A stretch of DNA of 64,000 nucleotides from Flavobacterium sp. KACC 22761 (lineage in GTDB: Bacteria; Bacteroidota; Bacteroidia; Flavobacteriales; Flavobacteriaceae), in the NCBI RefSeq assembly GCF_034058155.1, contig NZ_CP139148.1, positions 930,001 through 994,000 on the forward strand, given 5' to 3'. Numbering within the stretch: position 1 is the stretch's first letter; every line of letters begins with the position of its first letter. Shown here piece after piece: positions 18,942-29,187 of the stretch. The position numbers and the translations under genes are program-made. The notes under the pieces are model-generated. The model did not search any database. It was not told the origin of the DNA and saw only the letters and a list, made by a program, of their open reading frames with translations.

Positions 18942-21900
18942 ATGAAAAACATATTATTCGTCTTCTTATTCCTTTCAACAGCAATTTTTGCACAACAAAA
19001 CGACAAAAAATGGAGCAAAATTATTGCTCTTGAAAAAGAAGGAAAAATAAAATCTGCCAATCAAATTGTCGCCGACATTTACAAAAATGCAAAAACCAAA
19101 AAGGACGAAGAACAAATCATAAAATGCTTTTTCTATCAATCTAAATACATGCAAATTCTGGAAGAAAATGCACAATCTAAGATTATAAACAATCTGAAAT
19201 CAACTATAAATCAAGTTTCGATTCCTTCAAAAGCGATTCTAAAAATAGTTTATGCCAAATGTCTGAGCAATTATTTAGTCAAAAACAACTCTCAGATAAA
19301 CCAAAGAACAAACCTTGAAACATCTCCTACTGATTTCCTGACATGGTCACCTAAAAATTTTGAAGATCAAATAAATACCACACTAAAAGAAACGCAACAA
19401 AATGAAAATTTGCTTAAAAACACATCATTAAGCAAATACGAATCTATATTTGATTATGCGACTTCAGAAAAATTTAAAACCGAGAATTTATATGATTATG
19501 TTTTAAGCGAAAACATAACTTTTTATACGCAAAAATTACATACTTGGGAAATCTCTAAAACTGTTTTTATTTCTTATAGAAAAGATTTTTTCGCTGATCC
19601 CTCAACATTTTCAAAACTGAATTTAGATTTTATTACAAATGAAAATCTCCGTTTGGTTATTTCACTCTATCAAAAAAAAGAAAGCAACAGTCCAACTCTA
19701 GACAATCAGTTTGAACGCTTTGTTTTTTGCAAAAATTTCATGTTTCAAAACGACGAAGATTATTTTAAAGTACTAAATAAACTTCAGAAAAAAGCGGATG
19801 ACAAAATATTGATTCAAAAAATCCAATTAGAAAAAGTGCAATATTTAATTCCATTTGCATCAAAATCGCTTCATCCAGATTACAACAGCAAAGCTCTTGC
19901 GACTTTAGATAGTATTATAAACATTAACAACAGATCAAACGAGCAAAAGAAAGCTATAATCCAAAAGCAAAAATTGCTTTCGAAATCATTGGCAATTCAA
20001 CTTCAAAAATACATTTATGAAAACGAAAACACTCGTGCTTTTATACGATATAAAAATGTTGAACATTTAAAAATTTCATTTTATAAAATCAATCAAAGAG
20101 ACGTTTCTTTTTTTATTGGATATAATAATCCCAGAAACCTCAAAGCCGACGAAATAGTAAAAACCAAACAGCCAGAAATAACAAAAACTTATGAGTTAAA
20201 AAACAAAAAAGATCATTTTGAATATACTACAGAAGTAGTATTGCCAAATTTAAAAACCGGATCTTACCTTGTTTATTTTGAAACTGAAAAAGATACGAAG
20301 GACGAAAAAGTAAGTGATTTTGAAATCTTGACAGCAACCAATTTCACGATCGTGGCATCAGAAAACAATAAGATTGAAACCTATCAAGTTTTAGATCGAA
20401 AAAATGGAAATCCTCTAACAAATGTAAAAGTGAGTTCACCAAGATTTACGGCCATAACCGATAAAAACGGCAAGGTTTCTTATAAAAAACCAATGAAAGG
20501 CGAGTATTTCGAGACACTCCAAGTTTCAGCTGAAAATGACACAATTACGATCGGCAACAACTATATTTCACGTGACCGAATTTATCCGATGGATATTCAA
20601 GAGAATTCAGTCGCTAAAGTTGAATTTTACTTGGATCGGGCCATTTATCGTCCGGGGCAAACTGTTTATTTCAAAGGAATTGCAATTCAAAAAAACAATG
20701 ACAAAACCACTGTGGTTCAAAATACTGATTTCAAAATTTTAATTCAAGATCCCAATTTTACGAATCTAAAAGAGTTTGATGTCAAAACAAATGAATTTGG
20801 ATCTTTTTCTGGAGAATTTGCCTTGCCTAAAACCGGATTAACGGGCAATTATAAAATTACAGCTCAAAAACCTGCGGATTTTGATACCAAAAAAGTGGAT
20901 TTTAACTATTCTCAAACCCAATTTAGAGTTGAAGAATATAAACGTCCAAAATTTGAAATCACATTTGATCCTAAAAAAGAAACTTTTCAAATCAATCAAT
21001 TGGTTAAAGTAAAAGGTCAAGCAAAAGCTTTTGCAGGAAGTACTATTTCAGATGCCACAGTAAGTTATACTGTTACGCGATATACGAGTTTTACAAATAA
21101 TTATTTCGGAAGAGAAAACGAAGAAGAAATTACTGAAGGTGAACTAAAAACCGATGCTTCTGGCAAATTTACAATTGAGTTTCCTGCACTTCCTGATGAA
21201 AATTTGGAGAAAAAAGAATTACCCATTTTCACTTACGAAATTGAAGTTGAAGTAACTGATATCAATGGAGAAACACATGACTCTAAAACGACTGTAAAAG
21301 TGGGTTATCATGATTTGATTCTAGAAACTGGAATGCCAAATAAAATTGAAACCAAAGATAAAAATGAAATTTTCCTGACCAGCACTAACCTCAACGGCGA
21401 ATTTAAGGCTACAAGAGGCGAAGTGAAAATCTATTATGTTCGTCCGTTTTTGAATAAATTCAAACCAAGAAGTTCAGAAAAACCAGAAATTGAAACCATT
21501 TCGGATCAAGATTTTGAAAAATTATTTCCTTATGAAATTACAGGAAAAGAATTTTTGAATGAACCAAAAGAAACTTTGGTTTACTCCAAAAAAGTCGATA
21601 CTGAGAAAGACAAAAAACTTATTCTGGATTTTATTTCAAATTACAAATCAGGAAACTACAAAATTGTTTTTAGCGCAAAAGACAGTTTTGGCAATCTAAT
21701 TGAAGCAAAAACAAATTTTGAGCTTACACAAAGCAAAGACAACTTCAATACAAGCAAATTATTTACCGTACAGCAACTGAATGAAGATCCTAAAAAAGAT
21801 GGTTTTGTTGAGCTAAAACTCACTTCGCCAATTGAAGAACTATATATAAATACAATCGGAAATTATAAAAACGCACTATTTTTTGAAGAAACAAATCATC

Positions 21901-24900
21901 TTCAACACAATGAAGTTGTAATTAAAATTCCACTTAAACCTGAGTTCGAAAAAATCTTGAAAATAACTTTCGAAAGCATTTTTGAAAATCAAGCTTTTAA
22001 TGAAGAATTAAACGTCACGTTAAAAAGTAAAATTCCTAAATTAGAATGGAAAACAGAAACTTTTAGAAGCAAAATCGAGCCTGGCAGCAGTGAAAATTGG
22101 TCTTTTCAGTTAAAAGCAGAAAACACTAAAAAAGAGTATGAACTTTTGGCTTCGATGTATGACAGTTCTTTAGATAAATTCACAATTAAAAATTGGGCAG
22201 CACCAACTTTATATGACTACAATTATAATTCTTCAAACAGAAAAACGATATTAGGTTTTGGCCAAATCTATAAAACGATTGGAAACTTAAACAGTTACCT
22301 TCCGAAGATGGAATATTCAACCCAGTCGACTAACTTAATTTGGTTTGGTTTTGATTTTAATAATCCAAATGCGGTTTATCAGCAAAGTCAATATTTAAAA
22401 CAGCTTTCAAAAAAAGTGAGAAAACCGGCAAATGCAAAACTAATTTCAGGAATTATTACAGACTATGAAGGATTGCGACTTCCCGGAGCTTCTATAACTG
22501 TAAAAGGCACGCAAAGAACCACAATTTCAGATTTCGACGGTTATTACGAAATCGAAGCAGTTCCTGGCGAGGTATTAATTTTCTCTTATATCGGCTCAAA
22601 AACAGCTTCAATTACTGTAACCGATACTCAAGTTATAAATCAAATTTTAGAAAACGATTCTAGCCAATTGAATGAAGTTATAGTAACCGGTTATGGTGTT
22701 ACTAAAAAAAAGGAATCACTTTCATATGCAGTAGCAAGAGTTGAAGCAATGGAAGTTAGTAATGAAATGCGTGTTGGACCTGCATATATGCTTGCCGGAA
22801 TTACTCCAGGAGTAAAGCTCGTAGCGAGTGATGCAGTTGATCCTGAATATTATTTCAAAACCGATAAAGTAACGTTTGTTCCTGGCCAAAAAATAACAAG
22901 TGGCTTAACATCGATGGTAATAAATATTGCAACACTATATATACTTGATGGCGAAATTTCATCTGAAGAAAACTTCAAAAAAATAAATCCAGAAGATTTG
23001 CTTGACATCGACTTTTTAAATCCAGACAAAGCAACAAAACTTTATGGAAGCAAAGGTTCTTCGGGAGCAATACTTATTACGACCAAAAAATCTTTAGAAG
23101 TATTAAGCGAGGTAAAAGCTCGAAAAAATCTGTCTGAAACTGCTTTCTTTTTTCCACATTTAAAAACAGATGATAAAGGAAATATAAGTTTCAACTTTAC
23201 TTCGCCTGAAGCTTTGACAACTTGGAAATTTCGTTTGTTGGCGCATAATAAAGATGCTGTTTCGGGTTATTTGGAGAAAAGCGTTGTGACACAAAAGGAA
23301 TTAATGGTTTTACCGAATTTCCCTCGCTTTTTGAGAGAAAAAGATACAATTGTCATTAGTGCCAAAATTTCAAACGTGACGAATGAATTAAAAACCGGAA
23401 TCGCAAGTTTGCTGTTTTTCGACGCCACAACGATGCAACCAATTGATGCGAAAATGCTGAATGCAAAAAACATCAAAAACTTTACAATTCCTGCTTTTGG
23501 CAACACAACGGCAACCTGGACGATTGCAATTCCTGAAGGTTTGCAAGGCGTTCAATATAAAATTGTCGCAAAAGCTGGAAATTTCTCAGATGGCGAAGAA
23601 AACATTCTTCCGGTTTTGACCAATAATATGCTCGTTACCGAAAGTATTCCGCTTTGGGTTCGCGAGAATTCAACTAAAGAATACACTTTTGAAAATCTAA
23701 AAAACAACAATTCTTCGACTTTACGAAACCATCAGTTTACGTTTGAATATACGTCAAATCCAACTTGGATCGCCATTCAGTCGCTTCCCTATTTAATGGA
23801 ATACGAACATGAATGTGCCGAGCAGACTTTTGCTAGATTTTATGCCAATGCTTTAGCATCTGAAATTATTTCGAGCAATCCGAAAATTGCAACCATTTTT
23901 GAAACTTGGAGAAAAAACGGAAAACTGCATTCTAAATTAGAAGAAAACGAAGAATTAAAATCAATAATCCTCGCCGAAACGCCTTGGCTGAAAGATGCAC
24001 AAAGTGAAGATGAAAAGAAGAAAAACTTGGCGCTTTTGTTTGATTTAGAAAAAATGAAAACTTCGCAAGAAGCAACTTTTGAAAAATTAAAACAGAAACA
24101 AAAAGCTTCTGGAGGTTTTCCATGGTTTGACGGCTACGACGAAAGCGAATATATTACAAGACATATTCTCGCTGGGCTTGGACACTTGGCTAAGCTGAGC
24201 CAATCTGAAGAAAATGAAGAAAAAATAGATGAAATTGCTAAAACTGGTATTCTATTTTTAGACAACAAATTTCTAGAATATTATAGAAGCAGAATCCAAA
24301 ATTTAAAACCAACAGAAAAATTAATCTGGATCAATCCCTATTCTGATTTGCATTATTTGTATACTAGAAGTTTCTTTTTGGAAAAATATCCTTTATCGGA
24401 TGAGCTAAAAAAAGCTTCAAAATTATATTTAGAAACAGCTAAAAAAGATTGGTTGCAATATTCTATTTATGAGAAAGGATTGGCTGCATTGACTTTAAAT
24501 CGTTTTGGAGAAAAAGAAAGCGCTAAGAAAATCATCGAAAGTTTAAAAGAAACGTCCTCAAACAACGAAGATTGGGGAATGTATTGGATTTCGAATAAAG
24601 CGGGTTGGTATTGGTATCAAGCGCCTATTGAAACTCAGGCTTTATTAATTGAGGCTTTCGCCGAAGTGACAAACGACGCCAAATCGGTCGATGCAATGAA
24701 AGTATGGCTTTTGAAAAACAAACAAAACAAAAATTGGCCCACAACAAAATCAACAACCGAAGCTATTTATGCTTTATTAATGCAAGGAACCGATTGGCTT
24801 TCGGTAAAAGACAATACAGTTATAAAATTGGGCGACGAGAAAATCGTTACTAAAAAACTTTCCGAAAATGAAAAAGAAGCCGAAACGGGTTACATTAAAC

Positions 24901-25457
24901 TAAACTGGAAACCGGAAGAAATCAAAAAAGAAATGGCTTCAATAAAAATCGAAAACAAATCTAAAGTTCCAGGTTTTGGAGGTGTGTATTGGCAATATTT
25001 TGAAGATTTAGATAAAATCAAAAATAACTCGGGAGCAGTTTTATCGGTTTCGAAAGAATTGTATCTAAAGAAAAACACTTTAAAAGGCGACGAATTACAA
25101 AAAATAACAACCGTAAATTCTTTAAAAATTGGAGATTTAGTTACAGTTCGTTTAATTATCACTTCTAAAGAAGATATGGAATATGTTCATTTAAAAGATA
25201 TGCGTGCTTCTTGTTTTGAGCCCAAAGATGTTCTATCAGGATATCAATACAAAGATCGCTTACGATTTTATATGAGCACAAAAGATGCCGCAACACATTT
25301 CTTTTTTGATCACATCAACAAAGGAACCTATGTTTTAGAATATGACATCAGAGTGAATAACAGTGGTGAATTCTCAAACGGAATTACAACAATTGAAAGT
25401 ATGTATGCGCCAGAATTTTCGAGTCATACAAAAGGGATTAGAGTGAAAGTGAATTAA
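18942..25457 (+). CDS. Alpha-2-macroglobulin family protein with an inserted SusC-like regulatory and TonB-plug segment
   Basis: Bacterial alpha-2-macroglobulins trap proteases in the envelope. I place the start at 18942, where a signal peptide begins (MKNILFVFLFLSTAIFAQQ), giving 2171 residues; an in-frame ATG at 18837 would put 35 unlikely residues before it. Order: helical N-terminal region; MG2 domain (YRPGQTVYFKG, about residue 565); further MG and bait-region domains; an insert at about residues 1165-1390; the A2M domain (PHLKTDDKGNISFNF, PEALTTWKF); the thioester motif CAEQ (Cys1625); a terpenoid-cyclase-like helical domain; and a receptor-type C-terminal domain. The insert carries a carboxypeptidase-regulatory domain (SDFDGYYEI, FSYIGSKT), NEVIVTGYG, and a plug-like end (LYGSKGSSGAILITTKK), closely resembling the N-terminal part of the SusC at 5183. 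No barrel follows it. Confidence 0.88.
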   Translation: MKNILFVFLFLSTAIFAQQNDKKWSKIIALEKEGKIKSANQIVADIYKNAKTKKDEEQIIKCFFYQSKYMQILEENAQSKIINNLKSTINQVSIPSKAILKIVYAKCLSNYLVKNNSQINQRTNLETSPTDFLTWSPKNFEDQINTTLKETQQNENLLKNTSLSKYESIFDYATSEKFKTENLYDYVLSENITFYTQKLHTWEISKTVFISYRKDFFADPSTFSKLNLDFITNENLRLVISLYQKKESNSPTLDNQFERFVFCKNFMFQNDEDYFKVLNKLQKKADDKILIQKIQLEKVQYLIPFASKSLHPDYNSKALATLDSIININNRSNEQKKAIIQKQKLLSKSLAIQLQKYIYENENTRAFIRYKNVEHLKISFYKINQRDVSFFIGYNNPRNLKADEIVKTKQPEITKTYELKNKKDHFEYTTEVVLPNLKTGSYLVYFETEKDTKDEKVSDFEILTATNFTIVASENNKIETYQVLDRKNGNPLTNVKVSSPRFTAITDKNGKVSYKKPMKGEYFETLQVSAENDTITIGNNYISRDRIYPMDIQENSVAKVEFYLDRAIYRPGQTVYFKGIAIQKNNDKTTVVQNTDFKILIQDPNFTNLKEFDVKTNEFGSFSGEFALPKTGLTGNYKITAQKPADFDTKKVDFNYSQTQFRVEEYKRPKFEITFDPKKETFQINQLVKVKGQAKAFAGSTISDATVSYTVTRYTSFTNNYFGRENEEEITEGELKTDASGKFTIEFPALPDENLEKKELPIFTYEIEVEVTDINGETHDSKTTVKVGYHDLILETGMPNKIETKDKNEIFLTSTNLNGEFKATRGEVKIYYVRPFLNKFKPRSSEKPEIETISDQDFEKLFPYEITGKEFLNEPKETLVYSKKVDTEKDKKLILDFISNYKSGNYKIVFSAKDSFGNLIEAKTNFELTQSKDNFNTSKLFTVQQLNEDPKKDGFVELKLTSPIEELYINTIGNYKNALFFEETNHLQHNEVVIKIPLKPEFEKILKITFESIFENQAFNEELNVTLKSKIPKLEWKTETFRSKIEPGSSENWSFQLKAENTKKEYELLASMYDSSLDKFTIKNWAAPTLYDYNYNSSNRKTILGFGQIYKTIGNLNSYLPKMEYSTQSTNLIWFGFDFNNPNAVYQQSQYLKQLSKKVRKPANAKLISGIITDYEGLRLPGASITVKGTQRTTISDFDGYYEIEAVPGEVLIFSYIGSKTASITVTDTQVINQILENDSSQLNEVIVTGYGVTKKKESLSYAVARVEAMEVSNEMRVGPAYMLAGITPGVKLVASDAVDPEYYFKTDKVTFVPGQKITSGLTSMVINIATLYILDGEISSEENFKKINPEDLLDIDFLNPDKATKLYGSKGSSGAILITTKKSLEVLSEVKARKNLSETAFFFPHLKTDDKGNISFNFTSPEALTTWKFRLLAHNKDAVSGYLEKSVVTQKELMVLPNFPRFLREKDTIVISAKISNVTNELKTGIASLLFFDATTMQPIDAKMLNAKNIKNFTIPAFGNTTATWTIAIPEGLQGVQYKIVAKAGNFSDGEENILPVLTNNMLVTESIPLWVRENSTKEYTFENLKNNNSSTLRNHQFTFEYTSNPTWIAIQSLPYLMEYEHECAEQTFARFYANALASEIISSNPKIATIFETWRKNGKLHSKLEENEELKSIILAETPWLKDAQSEDEKKKNLALLFDLEKMKTSQEATFEKLKQKQKASGGFPWFDGYDESEYITRHILAGLGHLAKLSQSEENEEKIDEIAKTGILFLDNKFLEYYRSRIQNLKPTEKLIWINPYSDLHYLYTRSFFLEKYPLSDELKKASKLYLETAKKDWLQYSIYEKGLAALTLNRFGEKESAKKIIESLKETSSNNEDWGMYWISNKAGWYWYQAPIETQALLIEAFAEVTNDAKSVDAMKVWLLKNKQNKNWPTTKSTTEAIYALLMQGTDWLSVKDNTVIKLGDEKIVTKKLSENEKEAETGYIKLNWKPEEIKKEMASIKIENKSKVPGFGGVYWQYFEDLDKIKNNSGAVLSVSKELYLKKNTLKGDELQKITTVNSLKIGDLVTVRLIITSKEDMEYVHLKDMRASCFEPKDVLSGYQYKDRLRFYMSTKDAATHFFFDHINKGTYVLEYDIRVNNSGEFSNGITTIESMYAPEFSSHTKGIRVKVN

Positions 25458-25514
25458 CTCAAATTCCAAATTTTAAATTCCAAATTCCAAAAAAAAAATA
25501 TAAAATCTATCTTT

Positions 25515-25580
25515 TGTCAGTCTGAGCGAAGTCGAAGACCTGTTCCGGTTGGCAAGCCTTCGACTTCGCTCAGGATGACA
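25515..25580. repeat. Palindromic intergenic repeat (TCTGAGCGAAGTCGAAG family)
   Basis: Arms of 23 bases (25515-25537 and 25558-25580) are complementary with two mismatches around a 20-base centre. The arm sequence is, from memory, a recurrent element between genes in Flavobacterium genomes. It lies between convergent genes, so it may act as a bidirectional terminator or be a REP-like element. Confidence 0.8.
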
Positions 25581-25658
25581 CACTCTTTCAAAATTAAAAA
25601 CAATAAAAAACCCAACAACTTTAAAATTGTCAGGTTTAATTTTATAACTAAATTGAGA

Positions 25659-27803
25659 TTATTTAGCAATCGTCAATTCATCAATGATATTTTTAGCTCC
25701 AGCGTATTTGTCGATAATCCAAAGCACATAACGAATATCAACGTTGATTGTTCTTTGTAATTTAGAATCAAAAATAACGTCTCCAGCCATTGCTTCGATG
25801 TTTCCGTCAAAAGCAATTCCGATTAATTCTCCTTTTCCGTTCAGAACTGGTGAACCAGAATTTCCTCCTGTAATATCATTATCAGTCAAAAAGTTTACTG
25901 GCATGTAACCTGCTTTATCAGCATATTGTCCAAAATCTTTTGCTTTGTTCAATTCTAATAAACGAGCTGGCAAGTCAAATTCCTGATCTCCGGCTTTGTA
26001 TTTTTTAACCATACTAGCCATATCCGTATAATTGTTGATTTTTGCATCATTGCGAGGATCTGCAGGCAATGCGCGAACTTTTCCGTAAGTCAATCTCAAA
26101 GTCGAGTTAGCATCTGGATATTTGATAGCATTTAATTTTGATTCTCTTAAACCTTCAACAAGTTTTCTATAAGCAATTGCGAAACCATCGTCAGCTTTTG
26201 CTTGATCATCGGTTTTTGCACGGTATTTTGTCATTAAATCGTTAGAAATAATATACAAAGGATCATGTACAATTGCCAATGGTTTTGGATCAGCTAAAAA
26301 TGCCAATACTTTTTCTTTAGTTGTGAAGTAACTAATTTCAGTTGCTTTTGCTACATCTGCAGTAAAATCACCATTATTAGCGGTTTTCATTTTTACTATT
26401 TCTGGAGCAAGTCCATATTCATCAGCTTTTGAAGCGTATAAATTCAATTGTGCAGTTAAAACATCTTTTTCTAATGGAGCATAAAAATCTCCATATATAG
26501 TTTCAACCATTGCATTTATTTTAGGAAGCATTTCTGCTTTTTTAGCATCATTTTCTTTGTAGTAAGCAATTAATGCATTTCCTAAATTAGCTGGTGCAGT
26601 TGCATAAGCAGAAGTACGTAAAAGCTGTGTCAAATAATTATCGTGACGTGCTTTTAAGTTGGTTTCTCTATAGTAATCGTTGATCGTCGGAATTACATTC
26701 TCGTATTTATCTTTATTAGCCGGTTTGCTTGCCCACTCATAAAATTTATCTTCTTGTTCTGCTTTTGCATCAGCTGTTCCAGCTTTTGTTAAAGCGTCGA
26801 TCATTCCTTGACGGTTTTTCCAGTAGTTTGCAGTCGAAGCATATTTAGAAGCGTAGTTTAAACGAACAGTCGCATCTTTATCCATATACTTTTTCATGAC
26901 ATCCATTCCGGTTTTTGCACCTTCAACCCAAGCAGGATAAGCGTATTTCACGTTTTGCTCAATTCCTCCAGCTGGCATCCAACGGTTTGTTCTTCCTGGA
27001 TATCCTAGAATCATGGCAAAATCATTTTCTTTTACGCCTTTAATGCTTACTGGCAAATAGTGTTTTGGCTGTAATGGCACATTATCTTTTGAGTAAGCTG
27101 CAGGATTTCCGTCTTTATCAGCATAAACTCTGAACATTGAGAAATCACCCGTTTGACGAGGCCACTCCCAGTTGTCAGTATCTCCACCAAATTTACCAAC
27201 GCTTTCTGGCGGTGTTCCTACCAAACGAACGTCTGTGTAATCTTGGTAAACAAAATAGTAATATTCATTTCCTTGAAAGAAAGGACGAACAGAAACCGTA
27301 TATTTTCCGTTTTCGCTGTTTTCTTTTTCAATCAAAGCGATTTCTTGTTGAATGATTTTGTTTCTTTCCGTCTCTGTCATTTGATCGTTTACTTTTGACA
27401 AAATTCTTTTAGAAACATCATCCATACGAACGAAGAAACGTACATACAAAGATTTTGGTTTCATCTCCTGACTACGATCTTTTGCCCAAAAACCATCTTT
27501 TAAATAGTTTTGCTCCGCTGATGAAAGTTCAGCAATTGCACTATACCCGCAGTGGTGATTTGTAAGCACCAAACCAGTATTTGAAACAATTTCTGCCGTA
27601 CAGCCTCCATTAAACTGAACAATTGCATCTTTTAAACTGTGATGATTAATACTGTAGATTTCTTCGGCAGTTAATTGAAGTCCCATTTTCTCCATATCTC
27701 TATGGTTCAATCTTTCGATAAACATCAAAAACCACATTCCTTCATCGGCTCTTACTGGAAAAGCCATTAAGGACATGGTCAAGAATAAAACTATTTTTTT
27801 CAT
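25659..27803 (-). CDS. S46 family dipeptidyl-peptidase (DPP7-like)
   Basis: A periplasmic serine exopeptidase releasing N-terminal dipeptides. The 714-residue product has a signal peptide (KKIVLFLTMSLMAFPVRAD). The catalytic triad is His in LTNHHCGY (about residues 81-86), Asp in GGDTDNWEWPR and Ser in GGNSGSPV (about 649). The specificity-determining position shortly after (AFDGNIEAM, Gly near 667) is a glycine as in DPP7, which prefers hydrophobic P1 residues, and not the arginine of the Asp/Glu-specific DPP11. It stands alone, with a palindromic repeat beyond its 3' end. Confidence 0.92.
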   Translation of the reverse strand: MKKIVLFLTMSLMAFPVRADEGMWFLMFIERLNHRDMEKMGLQLTAEEIYSINHHSLKDAIVQFNGGCTAEIVSNTGLVLTNHHCGYSAIAELSSAEQNYLKDGFWAKDRSQEMKPKSLYVRFFVRMDDVSKRILSKVNDQMTETERNKIIQQEIALIEKENSENGKYTVSVRPFFQGNEYYYFVYQDYTDVRLVGTPPESVGKFGGDTDNWEWPRQTGDFSMFRVYADKDGNPAAYSKDNVPLQPKHYLPVSIKGVKENDFAMILGYPGRTNRWMPAGGIEQNVKYAYPAWVEGAKTGMDVMKKYMDKDATVRLNYASKYASTANYWKNRQGMIDALTKAGTADAKAEQEDKFYEWASKPANKDKYENVIPTINDYYRETNLKARHDNYLTQLLRTSAYATAPANLGNALIAYYKENDAKKAEMLPKINAMVETIYGDFYAPLEKDVLTAQLNLYASKADEYGLAPEIVKMKTANNGDFTADVAKATEISYFTTKEKVLAFLADPKPLAIVHDPLYIISNDLMTKYRAKTDDQAKADDGFAIAYRKLVEGLRESKLNAIKYPDANSTLRLTYGKVRALPADPRNDAKINNYTDMASMVKKYKAGDQEFDLPARLLELNKAKDFGQYADKAGYMPVNFLTDNDITGGNSGSPVLNGKGELIGIAFDGNIEAMAGDVIFDSKLQRTINVDIRYVLWIIDKYAGAKNIIDELTIAK

Positions 27804-27924
27804 GTTAATTTATTTAAGTGATGCGAATATAGCTCATATTTACAATTATTCCACTCAAAACAAATTCAAAATTGCACATGTTTTCGATTTTTTAGCCTTT
27901 TATTAAGAATTTAACATTGTTTTT

Positions 27925-27966
27925 AAAAAAGAAAGGCGTTCTAAAAATAGAACACCTTTCTTTTTT
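27925..27966 (-). terminator. Terminator after obgE
   Basis: An inverted repeat (AAAGGTGTTCTA / TAGAACGCCTTT on the minus strand, one G-T wobble) with a short A/T loop is followed by a T-rich run. The wobble is tolerated in RNA only when read on the minus strand, which matches obgE upstream. Confidence 0.75.
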
Positions 27967-27969
27967 AAA

Positions 27970-28040
27970 AGTTACTAAGCTGCTAAGTTTCTAAGAGTCT
28001 AAGTTTTTTTCTTTGAACTTAAAATCTTAGAAACTCAGAA
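27970..28040. repeat. CTAAG-phrase repeat block
   Basis: ACTAAGCTGCTAAGTTTCTA and further CTAAG copies are followed by a complementary CTTAAAATCTTAGAAACT segment. The same phrase family recurs at 42848-42888. It lies between the obgE stop and its terminator. Confidence 0.6.
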
Positions 28041-28042
28041 TT

Positions 28043-29044
28043 TTATTCATTAAGCATTTTCCAAAGTCTGTCTTTTAAATCGGTCAGACCTTGTTGCGCA
28101 ACAGACGAAATAAACATATATGGAACACCTTTGAAAGAAACATCTAATTCGGCTTTTAATTCAGCCTTCAATTCGTCATCCAGCATATCGCATTTTGAAA
28201 TCACCACAAGACGTTCTTTGTCCAACATTTCAGGATTGTATTTGGTCAATTCGTTAACCAAAATATCATATTCTGCTTTAATATCTGCCGTATCAACAGG
28301 AATTAAAAACAATAAAGTCGAATTACGCTCAATATGGCGCAAGAAATAATGACCAAGACCTTTTCCTTCTGCAGCGCCTTCGATAATTCCTGGAATATCG
28401 GCAATTACAAAAGATTGGAAATCTCTGTACGCAACGATTCCTAAATTTGGTTTTAAAGTCGTAAACGGATAATCAGCAATTTTAGGTTTTGCCGAAGTTA
28501 GCACAGACAATAAAGTAGATTTCCCAGCATTTGGAAAACCAACTAAACCAACATCTGCCAAAACTTTAAGTTCTAGAATCACATCCATTTCTACACCAAG
28601 TAAACCTGGTTGTGCATAACGAGGTGTTTGGTTTGTCGAACTTCTAAAATGCCAGTTTCCTAAACCTCCCTTTCCTCCTTTTGCAAGGATTCTTTTTTCT
28701 CCGTCTTCCGTAATTTCAAAAAGCGTTTCACCAGTTTCTTTGTCTTTTACAACAGTTCCCAGTGGCACTTCAATAATTTTATCTTCTCCGTCTGCACCTG
28801 TGCTTCTATCAGAACCTCCATCACCACCGTGACCCGCTTTGATGTGACGTGCAAACTTTAAATGAAATAATGTCCAGAGTCCTTTATTTCCAACCAAATA
28901 CACATGTCCTCCACGGCCACCGTCTCCACCGTCTGGACCACCTTTTTCAATAAATTTCTCTCTATGTAAATGCGTAGAACCTTTCCCTCCTTTTCCGGAT
29001 GAAACATATATCTTAACGTAATCTACAAAATTTCCTTCTGTCAT
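28043..29044 (-). CDS. obgE: GTPase ObgE/CgtA
   Basis: Obg is an essential cytoplasmic GTPase linked to 50S assembly and stress control. The 333-residue product has the glycine-rich N-terminal Obg fold ([22 protein letters not shown]) and then the G domain: G1 GFPNAGKS (residues 169-176), DIPGIIEGA as G3, and SKCDML as G4. The C-terminal OCT domain of Firmicute Obg proteins is absent, which is usual in this phylum. adk and hpt lie further upstream on the same strand but are separated by the CNNM gene. Confidence 0.96.
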   Translation of the reverse strand: MTEGNFVDYVKIYVSSGKGGKGSTHLHREKFIEKGGPDGGDGGRGGHVYLVGNKGLWTLFHLKFARHIKAGHGGDGGSDRSTGADGEDKIIEVPLGTVVKDKETGETLFEITEDGEKRILAKGGKGGLGNWHFRSSTNQTPRYAQPGLLGVEMDVILELKVLADVGLVGFPNAGKSTLLSVLTSAKPKIADYPFTTLKPNLGIVAYRDFQSFVIADIPGIIEGAAEGKGLGHYFLRHIERNSTLLFLIPVDTADIKAEYDILVNELTKYNPEMLDKERLVVISKCDMLDDELKAELKAELDVSFKGVPYMFISSVAQQGLTDLKDRLWKMLNE

Positions 29045-29057
29045 TTTTCTGAATTTC

Positions 29058-29083
29058 AGATTTTAGATTTTAGATTTTAGATT
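29058..29083. repeat. Tandem TTTTAGA phrase
   Basis: Three to four head-to-tail copies of ATTTTAG lie just upstream of the obgE start. The same phrase on the opposite strand recurs at 55959-55988. Probably spacer repeat DNA. Confidence 0.6.
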
Positions 29084-29187
29084 TCTCTAACTTCTATTTC
29101 TAAATTCTATTTTATTTATTTTTCAGTTGCAGTCACACTTTTCAGTACCAAACTGAGACTGAAAACCGAGACTGAAAACTATTTTAT

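Noticed and set aside
27137..27398. Two overlapping ORFs opposite the S46 peptidase
   Set aside because: Both lie inside a complete peptidase gene and have no recognisable features.
27970..28040. Possible CRISPR-like array from CTAAG repeats
   Set aside because: Units are 8-10 bases with no spacers of regular length; these are short tandem phrases, not a CRISPR array.
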